This document shows positions 1-10,982 of a stretch of DNA of 46,623 nt, piece after piece (the stretch's first letter is position 1; every line of letters begins with the position of its first letter). The position numbers and the translations under genes are program-made. The notes beneath the pieces are model-generated. The model did not search any database. It was not told where the DNA came from and saw only the letters and a program-made list of their open reading frames with translations. Origin of the DNA: Zygnema cylindricum (Eukaryota > Streptophyta > Zygnematophyceae > Zygnematales > Zygnemataceae); assembly GCA_037447655.1 (NCBI GenBank), contig JBBHKE010000340.1:1-46623 (forward strand). The letters run 5' to 3'.

Positions 1-500
1 GAGAGGGCACGAAAAGGCGGAGAGAAGGGGGAAGAGATAAGGAAGCAGAGAGGGAAGAGAAGAGAGGATGAAGGAGAGGAAGCGTAGGGAGAGAAAGAGG
101 AGAGGGATAAAGAGAGAGAGAAACAAATAAAGTGAGACGATGAGGGAGAGAGTGAGAAAGAGAGAGGGCGGGGAGAGAGAGAGAGAGGGAGAGGGGAGAG
201 AGAGGGAGAGGGAGAGGGGAGAGAGAGGGAGAGGAAGAGAGGGGGCAGAAGAGGGGGAGGGAGAAAGAAGGTGAGAGAAGGGGTAAGAGAAGAGGAGGCA
301 GAGAGAGAAAAACATAGTGGGAGAGGGAGAGGGGGAGGGAAGGTAGGGAGAAAGGGAGGAAGACGGAAAAGGAGTGAGGGAGGGAGACAGGATGAGGCTA
401 AGGAGAGAAAGATAGCGAGAGAGAGGGGGGAAAGAGAGAGTTATAGAGTGAAGGTAGAGAGAGAGAGAGAGAGTGAGAGAGAGAGAGAGAGAGAGAGACC
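1..500. repeat. GA-rich polypurine tract
   Basis: Nearly pure purine on the plus strand (GAGAGG, GGGAGA and AAGAGA units), ending in a clean (GA)n run near 460-498. Open frames here only encode Arg/Glu/Gly/Lys strings, so no gene is supported. The right end of the window (46,436-46,623) has the same composition. Confidence 0.9.
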
Positions 501-1001
501 TGGCAGCTGAAATCCGTAAAATTGGGTTCCATCGCCAACGGGATTCCCATGTGCTCCCGAATGAAAGTCTGGACGAAATATATTTGTCTTTTAGTGATTT
601 TATCATATATTCTCCTAAATTAATCTGTACTTTGTGATTTTTGCCACCCACTGGAATCAGTTGATTTCTAGTGGTTTTTTCTTTTATCGATTTTGTCTTC
701 TAGTGCTTTTGTCAACTTATGCCTCATATTTTTGTCTTTTGCGATCTGTGTCAAAAATTCCTCAAAAAAAAAAAAAAAATAATAATAACCTGTCAAAAGG
801 CCCTCTAAATCACCCCAAAAAAAAAAAAAAACCCTTAAAAAAACTCCATTAAAAAAACCCTTGACCAACTCTTAAAAAAACCATAAAAAAAAAATGCAAA
901 GAAAAAATTTCAAAAAAATCCTTCAAAAACTTTGAACTACCTGAATGTAAAAATGTTCCCCGAAAAAATCCTAAAATAATGCTCAAAAATTGATTTAAAA
1001 A
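501..1001. other. AT-rich unannotated stretch with poly-A runs
   Basis: Contains short degenerate repeats of a TTTTGTCTT(T/C)TAGTG type around 585-720 and several A-homopolymers (about 763-778, 818-831, 888-896). No splice-consistent coding sequence, RNA gene or TE domain was recognised. Confidence 0.5.
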
Positions 1002-1096
1002 GAGGGAGAGGGAGGGAGAGAGGGAGAGGGAGGCGGGAGAGGGAGAGGGAGAGGGAGCGGGAGAGGGAAAAGAGAGAGAGAGAGGGAGAGGGAGAC
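1002..1096. repeat. GGGAGA microsatellite
   Basis: Tandem GGGAGA/GAGAGG units on the plus strand, about 95 bp, between AT-rich sequence. Same low-complexity family as 1-500. Confidence 0.85.
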
Positions 1097-1398
1097 CATG
1101 CACAAGCATTTTTACTTTCATGCAATCTTTTTAGCCCAAAAAAAAATCACAACATTAGAAGCTTTTAGAAAAACAAGGAAAATAATACCTCAATTACCTA
1201 AAAAAAACCGCCGCCGATCTTTTCCAAAAAACCACTATAAATAGGTTATTTTCACCAAATTTAGGACAAAATATTTCCATTTTTACAAATTAAAAGTTAG
1301 GCTAATTCCGGTCCACAAAAAAACAAAAAATAGGTTGAGAGGACAAATAATTTCCAAATCGACCAATTTTTGATTCATTAGAATCGTCCCTGAGTCTA

Positions 1399-1580
1399 CA
1401 CCGTGTATCGTTATTAGTGTTAATGTTTTTACTTAAACTGTCTTTTCTCGGTGCACACTTGTCCGATTTTCAATTGGAGACCACCGATAGGAAGGTGAGA
1501 ATCTTACAATTCAGTCGCAACCGTCGGATCCACAATCTGGCAAGTGTGTACGGAGAAAAGATGTTATAAGTGGCGAAACA
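1399..1580. mobile_element. MITE-like fold-back element, copy 1 (truncated right end)
   Basis: Begins CACCGTGTATCGTTATTAGT and has the arm ACTTGTCCGAT, later inverted as GGCAAGTGTGTACGGAGAAA, around a core with CAACCGTCGGATCCACAATC. The same layout recurs at 6,780, 37,276 and 43,699. The outer right terminal repeat is missing or decayed here. No ORF, so it would depend on a transposase elsewhere. Confidence 0.6.
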
Positions 1581-1917
1581 TCTCAACACATATTAAACCC
1601 CCAAAAAACCCTAAAAAATCCCAAAAAATCCCCAGAAGTTCCAAAAAACCCCAAACAATCTGAAAAAATCTCTAAAAAAAAACCCAACTAGAAAAAAAGT
1701 AAAAAAAAAAACCTGAGTGGGTTGTTTGCACGTGTGAATACAAACACTCGCACATCGGCTCTCCTCCAAAAATTTGCATCTCTCCACCGCCACCTGGCCG
1801 TCCCGAACCATCTCAATATATGAATAAACGCTATATATATGACGAATACTTAATTTTCAATGTGCAATGTCAAGATACGACGATGTGTATGCCAATATTG
1901 GATGTGAATTTTTTATG
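1581..1917. other. Unannotated AT-rich stretch
   Basis: Runs of C-A rich sequence (CCCAAAAAACCC repeats at about 1,598-1,700) followed by unique sequence. No gene or repeat boundary could be supported. Confidence 0.4.
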
Positions 1918-2215
1918 CGATGCATGTGACGTGATGTAACGTGATGTAATGTGAGTAGTGTGATGTAATGTGATGTAATGTGATGTAATGTGATGTAATG
2001 TGAGGTGAGGTGATGTGATGTAATGTGATGAGATGCGATGTGACATGACATACCCCCCAACATCATTATATGATGTGAATTCTTAATGTGTATGTCAATA
2101 TGTGAAGTGAATTTTTGATGCGATGCAAGTATGTGATTTGACATGATGTGATGTGACATGTGACGTGATGTGATGCAATGTGAAGTGATGTGACGTGACA
2201 TACCCCCGACATCAT
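1918..2215. repeat. TGATGTAATG-type minisatellite in two blocks
   Basis: Short tandem units around GTGATGTAATGTGATG fill 1,918-2,050. A second, shorter block lies at 2,130-2,200. Each block is preceded by a related sequence (GTGTATGCCAATAT / GTGTATGTCAATAT, then a GATGCGATGCA segment) and followed by a TGACATACCCCC(C/G) segment. The array itself is therefore part of a larger direct duplication of roughly 200 bp. Frames read as His/Ser/Ile/Thr repeats and are not credible genes. Confidence 0.75.
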
Positions 2216-3055
2216 TTTCGAGCCATCCGCTAAATCGACCTCATTTACTCGGGAGGGTCCCATTAGCCACTGGCACGTGACCTGTGTCACATAAGCTGAC
2301 AAAAAACAAAAACACCCATTTTCCCGAAAAACCCGATTAGATTTTGTATTGCAAAAATTGTTTTCGTATTTTTCCTTAACGTGATTCAACGGCGAAAGAA
2401 CAACATGCCATTTTTTTTTCTAAGTTACATTATAGACACCATTTTGAATATAAAAAGAATAATCGAAAACCAAAATATAAAAAACATATAAACAATAAAG
2501 GACAAAACGTTATACTATATTGTACCCAAAAATTCATGGATATTCACAATAAATCTAGTCGTGACCGACCGACCCGATTAAAAACAAAAGTTGCAAAATA
2601 TTACCTCAAAAGAGCAGGAAAAAACGTGAAAAAAACCCCACCAAATTATACCAAAAAGCCCTAGAAAAACCTCAAAAACACTAGAAAACTTACAAATCCA
2701 GATACAAAATTTATTCCTAAAGACGACATTTTCTTGAAAAAAAATTCAGAATATTTAATTATTTTCTTTTTTCTTTTTACCTGTGAGAATAGCCGCCGGT
2801 TTTCCATCTCCAAGGGGTGCAATTAGCATTCGGAAAAGGGGTAGAAGGAGAGGAGGAAAAAGAGAAACCAAAACTCGAACCTGTCAAGTTTTCAAGGAAT
2901 TTAAACTAAAGGGTAGAATCAGGGCTTTTCAGGAGTTTTAGAGGTTTTTGAAGTTCAAGTTTTTTTTTTTTCTTTGGTTTTTCTTTTTTGGGACTTGCTA
3001 TTGCGACTATTTTCAATGTCTCACAAAAAAAAATCAAAATATGAGAAATTATCAA
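2216..3055. other. Unannotated AT-rich stretch
   Basis: Mostly A+T rich with poly-A and poly-T runs (2,411-2,418, 2,961-2,970). No coding, RNA or TE signature was recognised. Confidence 0.4.
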
Positions 3056-3560
3056 ATGGATGGAGAAAGACAGGAGGGAATGAGATAGAGAAGAGAGAGA
3101 AGAGAAGAGAAGAGATGGGAGAGAGAGGGAAACGACAGAGGTAAAAAAGAGAGGACAGAGAGAGGAGAGAAAGGGAGAGAGCGAGGAAGAGAGAGACGAG
3201 GAGAGAGAGAGAGCAGAGGCCACAAAGAGGAAGATGAGAGAGATGATAGACACAGGGAAAGCAGAGATGAGAAGGAGACGGATAAAAAGAGAGAAAGAGG
3301 CAATAGAGAGAGAGAGGCGACAGGGAGATTAAGAATGAGAGGGAGGAAAGTGAGATGCGAAAGGGAAGAGATAGAGAAAGAAAGAGGAGAGGCGACAAAG
3401 AGAGACAGAGAGAGATGAGATGGAGAAACTTAAAGGGGAGAGACGACAAAAAAAGAGAGGAGCAACACAGAGAAAGGGGGAGGGAGGGATGATAGAGAGG
3501 AGAAAAGAGAGAGCAGAAAGGAGAGAGAGGAGAGAGAGAGAGAGGACAGAATGACATAAG
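3056..3560. repeat. Polypurine (GAGA/AGGA) block
   Basis: Purine-dominated plus strand made of GAGAG, AGAGAGG and GGAGAGA units with occasional C or T. Long minus-strand frames here are Ser/Leu/Pro strings from CT repeats and are rejected as genes. It leads directly into the composite satellite. Confidence 0.85.
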
Positions 3561-3691
3561 AGTCCTCTCACCAAACCTTCGACTTGATCCTTAGATTAGA
3601 TTTTGACCATTGAGAGAGTGAGAGAGAGGGAGGGAAAGAGAGAGAGAGGGAGGGAGAGAGAGAGAGGGAGAGAGAGAGAGAGGGAGGGAGG

Positions 3692-3726
<35 letters not shown>

Positions 3727-3931
3727 AGAAGGGAGAAAGAGGAGGGAGAAAATTCACTTGCTGATGAATCTTAAATTTGATCCTCGGTTTTAATTTTGAC
3801 CATTAAAAAGACAGGGGGAGAGAGAGAGAGTAAGAAAAGAGAGCGAGAGAGAGAGAGAGTAGAGCTTGAGAGAGGGAGCCCTCGCACCAAGCAATCTTCA
3901 ACTTATATTTTTTTTCCACCATTGACAGAGA

Positions 3932-4009
<78 letters not shown>

Positions 4010-4081
4010 TGACGCGTCCAGTTGATCCTTAGTTTTCACTTCAACAATTTATACAGAGAGAGAGAGGAGAGAGAGACAGTT

Positions 4082-4136
<55 letters not shown>

Positions 4137-4284
4137 GAGAAATAGAAAAAAAGCGAGAGAGGAGAGAGGGGAGAGACAAAGAGGGATAGAGAGAGAAAGA
4201 GAGAGAAGGTGAGAGAGATAGTTCTCTCACCGATGAAGCTTCCACTTGATCCTTAGTTCTCTATTGACTTATTTTACAGAGAGC

Positions 4285-4372
<88 letters not shown>

Positions 4373-4725
4373 AGAGCAGATTTTGCTGCGGTAAAACTGA
4401 AGGAGCCCTCTTACCAATGAAGCTTCTAGTCGATCCTTAGTTTTCTATTCAACTATTTTTACAGAAAGAGAGATGAGAGAGAGAGAGAGGGAGAGAGAGG
4501 AGGAGAGAAAGAGAGAGAGTCCTCTCACTGATGAAGCTTCCACTTGATCCTTAATTTCTATTCCACTATTTTTACAGAGAGAGAGAGAGAGAGAGAGAGG
4601 GAGGGAGAGAGAGCGAGAGAGGGAGGGAGAGATTCAGAGGCAAGAGGGAGAATCCTCTCACCGATGAAGCTTTCTCTTGATCCTTAATTTTCTATTCGAC
4701 CATTTTTACAGAGGAGAGGGAGAGC

Positions 4726-4784
<59 letters not shown>

Positions 4785-4835
4785 CTCTCACCGATGAAGC
4801 TTCCACTTGATTCTTAGTTTTATTCTTTACCGTTG
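3561..4835. repeat. Composite satellite: (GA)n blocks alternating with a ~60-bp module
   Basis: A non-repetitive module containing CCTCTCACCGATGAAGCTTC, CTTGATCCTTAGTTTTCTAT and a TTTTTACAG end recurs about nine times (starts near 3,561, 3,750, 3,878, 4,005, 4,221, 4,404, 4,520, 4,652 and 4,781). (GA)n runs of variable length separate the copies. The later copies are near identical and the leftmost are degenerate, so the array probably grew at its right side. The modules carry no continuous reading frame. Confidence 0.85.
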
Positions 4836-5363
4836 ATTTTTGAACCACCTCTATGAGGCCATCGTATCCCTTTTTATCCGAATCCCAACCGACTTCCTAT
4901 TAAGACAAAAGACCATTTCTTTTTCGTCATCTGATCTTTTGTTGGTTTCAAAAACTATACAGGAGGGATTAAATTATTTCTTTTTTTTAATTATTTTTGT
5001 ATATTTAGGTTTGGAAATAGTTTCAAAGCCAATTACATTTCCTTTTTTCTTTTTTTTTTCTGCTAGCATTTCCAATATTTTGTTATTTAGGATTGGTCGA
5101 AAAAAAATTCAAGAAGCAGCTTTAATCAAAATAAGTTTGTGCTTTTTTTCCCCATTTTTTTTTTTTTTTTTTTTTTTTTGGATAATTTGAAAAAAAACAA
5201 AAAAATGTGAGAAATTTGGTCTTACTTTTTTCTTTTTTTTTTCCCACAAAGACATGGTCATCGTTTTTGAGGTTTTTGGGAATTATCATTTCTGGGAAAG
5301 TATTTTGTAATTAAAAAGGCATCAGTAAAAGAAAAAAAAAACAAAAAAAAAACCCAAAAAATA
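4836..5363. other. T-rich unannotated stretch
   Basis: Many T- and A-homopolymers (for example 5,155-5,179 and 5,331-5,350). No supported gene or element. Confidence 0.4.
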
Positions 5364-5584
5364 TTATTGGATCCAAAAAAAAAAAACAGTGAACCCCGTT
5401 TCCACACTTACCTTTACCATAGCTTTACGAAAAAGATGTAAAAAAATTTCGTCAATTTTCGTCATTTTATACTCCGGAGGGTCCCCTTTTGGACCTGGAA
5501 TTAACTCTCCTCTCTTTACATCTCCACCACTCATTTTTTCATTTTCTTCAACCCCATTTTCCCCATTTGTACCCCTACATTTTA

Positions 5585-5621
5585 CCCCTAACCCTAACCC
5601 TAACCCTAACCCTAATCCTAA
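5585..5621. repeat. Short CCCTAA (TTAGGG-type) tandem array
   Basis: Five perfect CCCTAA hexamers plus a sixth with one change, followed by scattered AACCCT motifs to about 5,700. The unit is the hexamer, not the CCCTAAA heptamer usual for plant telomeres. On the minus strand it encodes the Gly-Leu run of a 208-codon open frame (5,364-5,990) that I do not accept as a gene. Confidence 0.85.
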
Positions 5622-5989
5622 AAAGGATCTTGTTTTTTCTGATCCTGATTTAAACCCTGTTTTGAACCCTGGTTGAAACCCTAACTTAAAACCTAACCCT
5701 AATTTTGGTCCCAATTTCGACTCCATATTTTGATTCCCATTTTTTCCGTATCTCAAATTAACCCTAAAATTATTTTTCCGTACAGCTCCAAATCTGTCCG
5801 TACTACAAAAACAAGATTCTGCTTCAAAAAAGGCGGGTCTACAAATTGCAATTTTGTCCTTTTCACACGTGTCAGTCTGTTGATTTTTTTGGACTTTACA
5901 AGTTTCAGAAGAAGAAAGGAGGGCGGATATTTTCGCTGAGGAAGAAGGGACACGTGGCAAAATCTGAGGAGGTAGAGAGAGGGAAGCCA

Positions 5990-6779
5990 TGGAGGAAAGC
6001 CCTTAAACAAAACCCTAAATAACGAAACCCTAATTCGTGATCCGTTTCCACATTTGGCAAAGTTCCAAATGTACGAAAACACGTGGAAACGCGTATTGTA
6101 CGGTATTTGGTCAACTTCGACTCTTTGAGTCTTATGCGTACTATACGCGTACGAAACTCGTACTATTCACCATGTCGAACCTGAAAACGATACCAGTAAT
6201 TAAATTTAGGCGTTTTTATGGTAGGCCTTTGGTCGGCGCCTTTATCGTAAGTTGTGTTACGGGCTTTTCATGTGACCTTCTTAGATCGCTACTTTGATCA
6301 GAGACCGTCCGATCGTCCGAATCTGACGGTTTAAATAAAAAAAATTGGTCCGAATGTTTTAATTGGTCCAATTTTTGGTCCGAATGTTTTAATTGGTCCG
6401 AATAGGTCCGAATACAATATGGGTCTTAAGGTCATATTGTATGTTTTGTATACAATAGGCATATTGTATGGGCCTACTTTCACCTACTTTTGAACTATGG
6501 TCAAAACCTACAAAACTCGCGACAATTAATGACGTTTACAAAATAGCGACGGTTATAGACGTTAGTTACTTGTGATATCGTTGCGCGCCAAGTTTTGGAG
6601 GAAAACGACAGAAAAAAAACCCTTACTTTATCACACAAGAAAGTGCCCTTAGCCGTTAAGGCGTAGTGGATAAAATTTTTTGCCGTACGAGAATTTAAGT
6701 TGCTAAATTCACATTCAAATAAAGTTCACCTCGACGCATTTGATGAAAATCTTAAATTTGTCTTTTCGCGAGTAAGGCA
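5990..6779. other. Unannotated stretch with small direct repeats
   Basis: TTGGTCCGAATGTTTTAATT occurs twice at about 6,344-6,400, and CATATTGTATG occurs twice near 6,432-6,470. CpG and TACG are frequent, as in the nearby LTRs, so this may be old LTR debris. No domain was recognised. Confidence 0.35.
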
Positions 6780-6958
6780 CACCGTGTATCGCCATTAGTG
6801 CCACTTAAAACATCTTTTCTCCGTACACACTTGCCCAATTTTGAATTTTCACATGAAGACCGCCTATGGTAAGGTGAGAATCTTGGCTTTCAATCGCAAC
6901 CGTCAGATCCATTAGTCGACAAGCATGTACGGAGAAAAGATGTTTTAGGGTAACATTC
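6780..6958. mobile_element. MITE-like fold-back element, copy 2
   Basis: Starts CACCGTGTATCGCCATTAGT. It has the inverted arms ACATCTTTTCTCCGTACACA (6,810-6,829) and TGTACGGAGAAAAGATGTTT (6,926-6,945) around a core with CAACCGTCAGATCC. Same family as 1,399, 37,276 and 43,699. The outer right repeat is lost. Confidence 0.65.
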
Positions 6959-7766
6959 CATTAGGCGTTCCCATTAATCGTACGGATACGTTTACTGGCA
7001 ATACTATTTGTATCACTTCTCCATCAGGTCGTGCCAGCAAAGCAAAAATTGCTTACGTGTTGGATTGCGATTAAAACCACGTAGGATTCTTTTGAGCCAG
7101 CCGTGAATAATGAAAGATTTGAAAAGTACAAAATCTCAACTGCGTATCAGTATGGCCGAACGCAGATTAAAATATCTAGTAGCGTCACGCTAATGTACAA
7201 TCTGTACGTCCTTGTATTTGTAATTGTACCAACGGTTACGAAAATTGTTGCAAAATAAAAATTTGTACAAATGTTTATGAATGTACCATTTGTACGATCA
7301 TGTATTATCGCTATAACAGCGAAGACGTGACAAGATGTCCTACAACCCAGATTTTGTCGTCGAACAAGGTGCCTTTGGTGTCAAAAGGTAACACGCCATT
7401 TGCCACATGTAAGTTTATGACTTCACGTCTGTCGTGGATCGACTCTGAATTTTACAAGTGGGCCAATACACACGTCCATTAAGCGCAAAGTTTCCTCTTA
7501 AGGACATTCGCAGGAGACTAGCCAGACACTGGATAGAAGGGGCGTTTGCGTCAAAAATTCGAAATCAAACGGTGAAAGTTTTTCGCCAAAAAGTCTAGAG
7601 AATCTTAACGAATTTCCAGTAAACATCTTTTGTAAAAATAAAAAAAAAAAACAGTACGGCTTAGTACAAAAACGTACCTTTTCCAATAAACAACCCCATT
7701 TTTCGCTTGATGGAATGTTACCCTTACGCGCCAAAAAAACATTAAGAGCGTTGTTCCGTAAGGCAG
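6959..7766. other. Left flank of the Gypsy insertion, no gene recognised
   Basis: AT-rich with many GTAC motifs. 7,650-7,730 (GTACGGCTTAGTAC... TAAACAAC... CAATG/GATGGAA... TTACCCTTA) resembles 37,152-37,225 on the other side of the Gypsy element, so an older dispersed repeat probably lies in both flanks. The last five bases (7,762-7,766, GGCAG) are the probable Gypsy target-site duplication. Confidence 0.4.
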
Positions 7767-8706
7767 TGTTAGAGGATCTCTTACATCTCAGAAAATCCCA
7801 TTACTACAACCAATTCCAACCACACATTTCACACATTGGAAAATACACATCCACATTGGAAAGCACTCACATAAGGATAAACTTTAAATTAGAAAAAGCT
7901 TTTGTCCACATAACATTAGTTTGGTCTCTTACCCTCGTGGCTCAACCCTTCTTTTAAAGTGTTTTCCACTCTTCTCCACTCTTAATAATTCTTATCTCTT
8001 AACTACTAAAACACTACTCAGTTAGTAAGAGATTTCAGTGCAAAAATGCCATTGCTCCAATTTGGTTTTAATCGCTCAAGACCAAGATCAGTCAAAATTT
8101 CCACAAACTTTTCCAAAGGAAATGATGTTTACTACTCTCTTAGACTTCACTATTTATCCATCATCGCCCTAGACTAGCCAGGCTAGAGTCAACGCTCTGT
8201 TGATTAGGTTTTACCTAGGCCAATCATTGATCAGCAAGGACTCATCTCCCACTAACTATGTAGCATTTTCTAACCAATGAAACACTACATTTTACTACGT
8301 AACATTTACGTGCAAAAGTGTGGCCGAATTGAAACGCGACTTTGCACGTTCGCGCGCAAGAAATTTTACACGCGAAACTACCTACGATATTTACAAGTTT
8401 AAACTTATGACGTTTCGTACTAAAAATTGTACGAAACGAACGATCATGTGTACTAAACGACTATTAATACTTTATAAACGTACGTCTGCGATTCCGCGGC
8501 TACTTTTGACCCTTAACCCGTTACAATGATACCCACTTGTTAGTTTGACCCCGCGTTGTCACCTAAATACACCAATCGCTATAACTTTGGAAATACAACT
8601 CCAACCTGTGTGATTCATTCGCAGACGTCTACCAAATTCATAACTCTATATTCAAAACACTTCAATACCCGTTTACACACAAGTTTTATCCCCTATTACT
8701 GTTACA
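7767..8706 (-). repeat. Gypsy 3' LTR
   Basis: The 940-bp segment starts TGTTAGAGG on the plus strand and ends GTTACA. It aligns along its length with 35,496-36,461 (shared stretches such as AAATCCCATTACTACAACCA and TACTACGTAACATTTACGTG). A purine tract abuts it on the internal side. The two LTRs differ visibly, with several substitutions per line and indels, so this is an old insertion. Confidence 0.88.
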
Positions 8707-8725
8707 TCATCCCCTCTTTATTTTT
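8707..8725 (-). other. Gypsy polypurine tract
   Basis: Reads AAATAAAGAGGGGATGA on the minus strand, immediately before the 3' LTR start TGTAAC. This is the expected place for plus-strand primer formation. Confidence 0.7.
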
Positions 8726-8839
8726 AACTAACCTCAGTTAAAACAAATTCCACTCTCAAGACAGTACTTCTATTTTACTATCCTTCCAATACCTTTGCAA
8801 AAACTCAAAAAAAATATCCTCCAAAGTCAATTCATCTTC

Positions 8840-10977
8840 TAGCCTTCCTAGATGATGCACTTGCCAGAATAGAACTGCTAACCAACCCAATCTATTATCC
8901 ATCTGTGGACCTCAGGCTCTATAATTATCGAGGGATCCAATTCTGAATCTCTTTCAGTTGGTCGAAGATTTGCTGGTTTGAACTGACTGATGTGTATTAG
9001 TAGATGTTTTTTTGTTGAAGGGGGGAAGTCCAATTTGGCAGCAACTGACGATATCATCTCGATTACAGTAAATGGTCGAATGTACTTAGGAGCAAATTTC
9101 CCCGTAGGATCCGTATGTCCCTCGATCTTGCACTTTTAATGTGTTGTAGAAAGCAAAACCTTTTCACCTGTGCTTACCACCCAATCACCCCGTTTGCGGT
9201 TAGCATTTAATTCTTGCCTCCTTTGTGCCTCCATTAATGCATCATGTACTGTTTTCTAAACTGTTTGAATGTATTCCCAAAACTCTGCTCCACAACCTCT
9301 ATTTTCTTGAGTGACCCCTGTTATTAAGTGTAGTGCTTCTATAGGTTGGTATTCGTATGCAACTTCAAATGGTGAGAATTCTGTACTAACATATTTGCAT
9401 GAATTGTATGCAAATTCCATTAATGGTAGTTTACATTCCCATATGTTCTGATCTCCACTGCAAAAATTCTTAAGCATTTCCTCCAGTCTATCTTAAGCAT
9501 TTCCTCCAGTCTATGCTTCATCCTTTTTGTTTGTCCATCTGTTTGGGGATGATAAAAGGTTCTTATTTTTAATTCTTTGCCTAAATTTTGTTGCAATTCT
9601 TTCCAAATTGCATACGTTAATTTAGAATCCCTATCACTGACTATAGACAGAGGGACCCCGTGATGTCTGACCATGTTGTCAAAATATAACTTTGCAATAT
9701 CCACGACTGAATGAGTACTTTGGCAAGGGATAAAGATTGTCATTTTACAGAACCTATCCACTACGACCATGATACTGTCCTTTCTTCTGGATGTAGTTGG
9801 CAACCTAACAATAAAATCCATACTGACAAATTCCCATGGTCTTTGAGGATATCTAAAGGTTTTAATATACCTTTAGGATTTTGGTTACTAGGTTTACTTT
9901 GTTGGCAATGGACACAACTTTCTACATATTTCGACACCTCTTTTGCCACCCTTGGCCAAATCAATCTACTCTGCAACCGACTAAGAGTTTTATCTCGACC
10001 TACATGTCCTAAATGCTCATGAGCTTCCTGTAAAAGTTGTTTTTTCTTAAGTTTCCTATTCCAAGAATCTATAATCTATCCCTTCTTCGCAAATACAGTA
10101 AAGCATCATCTATTCTAAAGTTTTTGGCATGCCTCTAATTCAATGGTTCATAATTCCCTCCCGAAATATTCTTGCAAATCACTGCAAAATAAGGATCATT
10201 ATCAAAACCATTTTTAACAGCATCTAAAAACAATTCATCTCGAACCATCACACTTATTTCAAAACATCTACGTAAAGGATCTGCGACTACATTTGTCTTT
10301 CTTGGAATATGTTTGACATTAAATTTGAAATATGCTTATTTCTAAATCCACCCTACCTGTCTACCAGTCATAATCTGTGAATCACTTAATCTTTGTAGAT
10401 AAGACAATGCATTATTATCAGAGTGAACTGTAAATTCTTTATTATGCGAATTACAATGCCATCTCACCAATGCATGAACTATTGCAAGTAATTCTTCTTC
10501 CTGTGTTGGATAGTTCTTTTCAGCATCATTAAATTTCTTGGACTCAAAAACAATCGGGTGAAAATGTTTGGCGACTTTTTGACTTATGACTAAACCTAAA
10601 CCTTTATTAGATGCATCAGTAGTGATCAGAACTTCAAATTCCCCAGCAGATCACGATACACCAATGTAGGAGCAAAGGTCAACTTCCCCTTTAGTTCATC
10701 GAAAGCTCTCTCTTGATCAACTCCCCACACGAACGTCTTCTTCTCCGGAAGTAAATACGTCAAAAGTGCGGCGATCATACTGAAGTTCTTGCTAAGTTTC
10801 CTGTAATAAGTGGCCAATCCCAAAAATGATCTAACTTATGTAACATTAGTGGGTTGCTTCCAATTTTGGATTGTAGGGATTTTGATGGATCTATTTTAAC
10901 ACCCTTCCCACTAACTATATGTCCCTAAAATAATTGTTCATTTTTAAAAAAACTGGATTTTGACAATTTTCCATATA
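8840..10977 (-). pseudogene. Gypsy pol, 3' part: RT end, RNase H, integrase, chromodomain remnant
   Basis: Reading leftwards: the end of RT with GLATYYRKLSKNF (about 10,820), RNase H with TDASNKGLGL near 10,600 and HSDNNALSYL near 10,420, an integrase zinc-binding region with CVHCQQSK (about 9,915), and the integrase core. In the core MDFIVRLP, VSDRDSKLT and FYHPQTDGQT mark the catalytic D, D and E-side motifs. Past the core is the usual KFAPKYIRPFTV segment (about 9,080), then ISQFKPANLRP and a weak chromodomain-like end (LEDELTLEDI near 8,850). Several frameshifts and stops are present, including a 23-bp tandem duplication at 9,469-9,514. The right end is cut by Copia-1 inside RT, so the product cannot be made. 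Confidence 0.85.
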
Positions 10978-10982
10978 GTTTC
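10978..10982. repeat. Left target-site duplication of Copia-1
   Basis: GTTTC here pairs with GTTTT at 17,421-17,425. Deleting Copia-1 plus one copy rejoins the Gypsy RT frame on the minus strand exactly, which fixes the element's ends. Confidence 0.8.

Noticed and set aside
271-510. Arg/Glu/Gly-rich open frame
   Set aside because: Pure translation of GA microsatellite. The same applies to the Ser/Leu-rich frames at 3,021-3,574 and the GA/CT frames at 3,796-4,440.
1857-2389. His/Ser/Ile/Thr-rich minus-strand frames
   Set aside because: Produced by the TGATGTAATG tandem array; no start context or domain.
3561-4835. TTTTTACAG|AG at the end of each satellite module, looking like repeated 3' splice sites
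   Set aside because: No coding sequence follows; only (GA)n does. Probably a by-product of the T-rich to GA-rich boundary.
5364-5990. 208-codon minus-strand frame starting MASLSLPPQ
   Set aside because: Its central Gly-Leu run is the CCCTAA array and its C-terminus a poly-A tract. No domain, no splice-consistent neighbours. Kept only as a weak possibility.
6640-6720. Possible tRNA-like sequence (GTTAAGGCGTAGTGGATAAAAT)
   Set aside because: No acceptable A box plus B box at tRNA spacing and no cloverleaf by eye.
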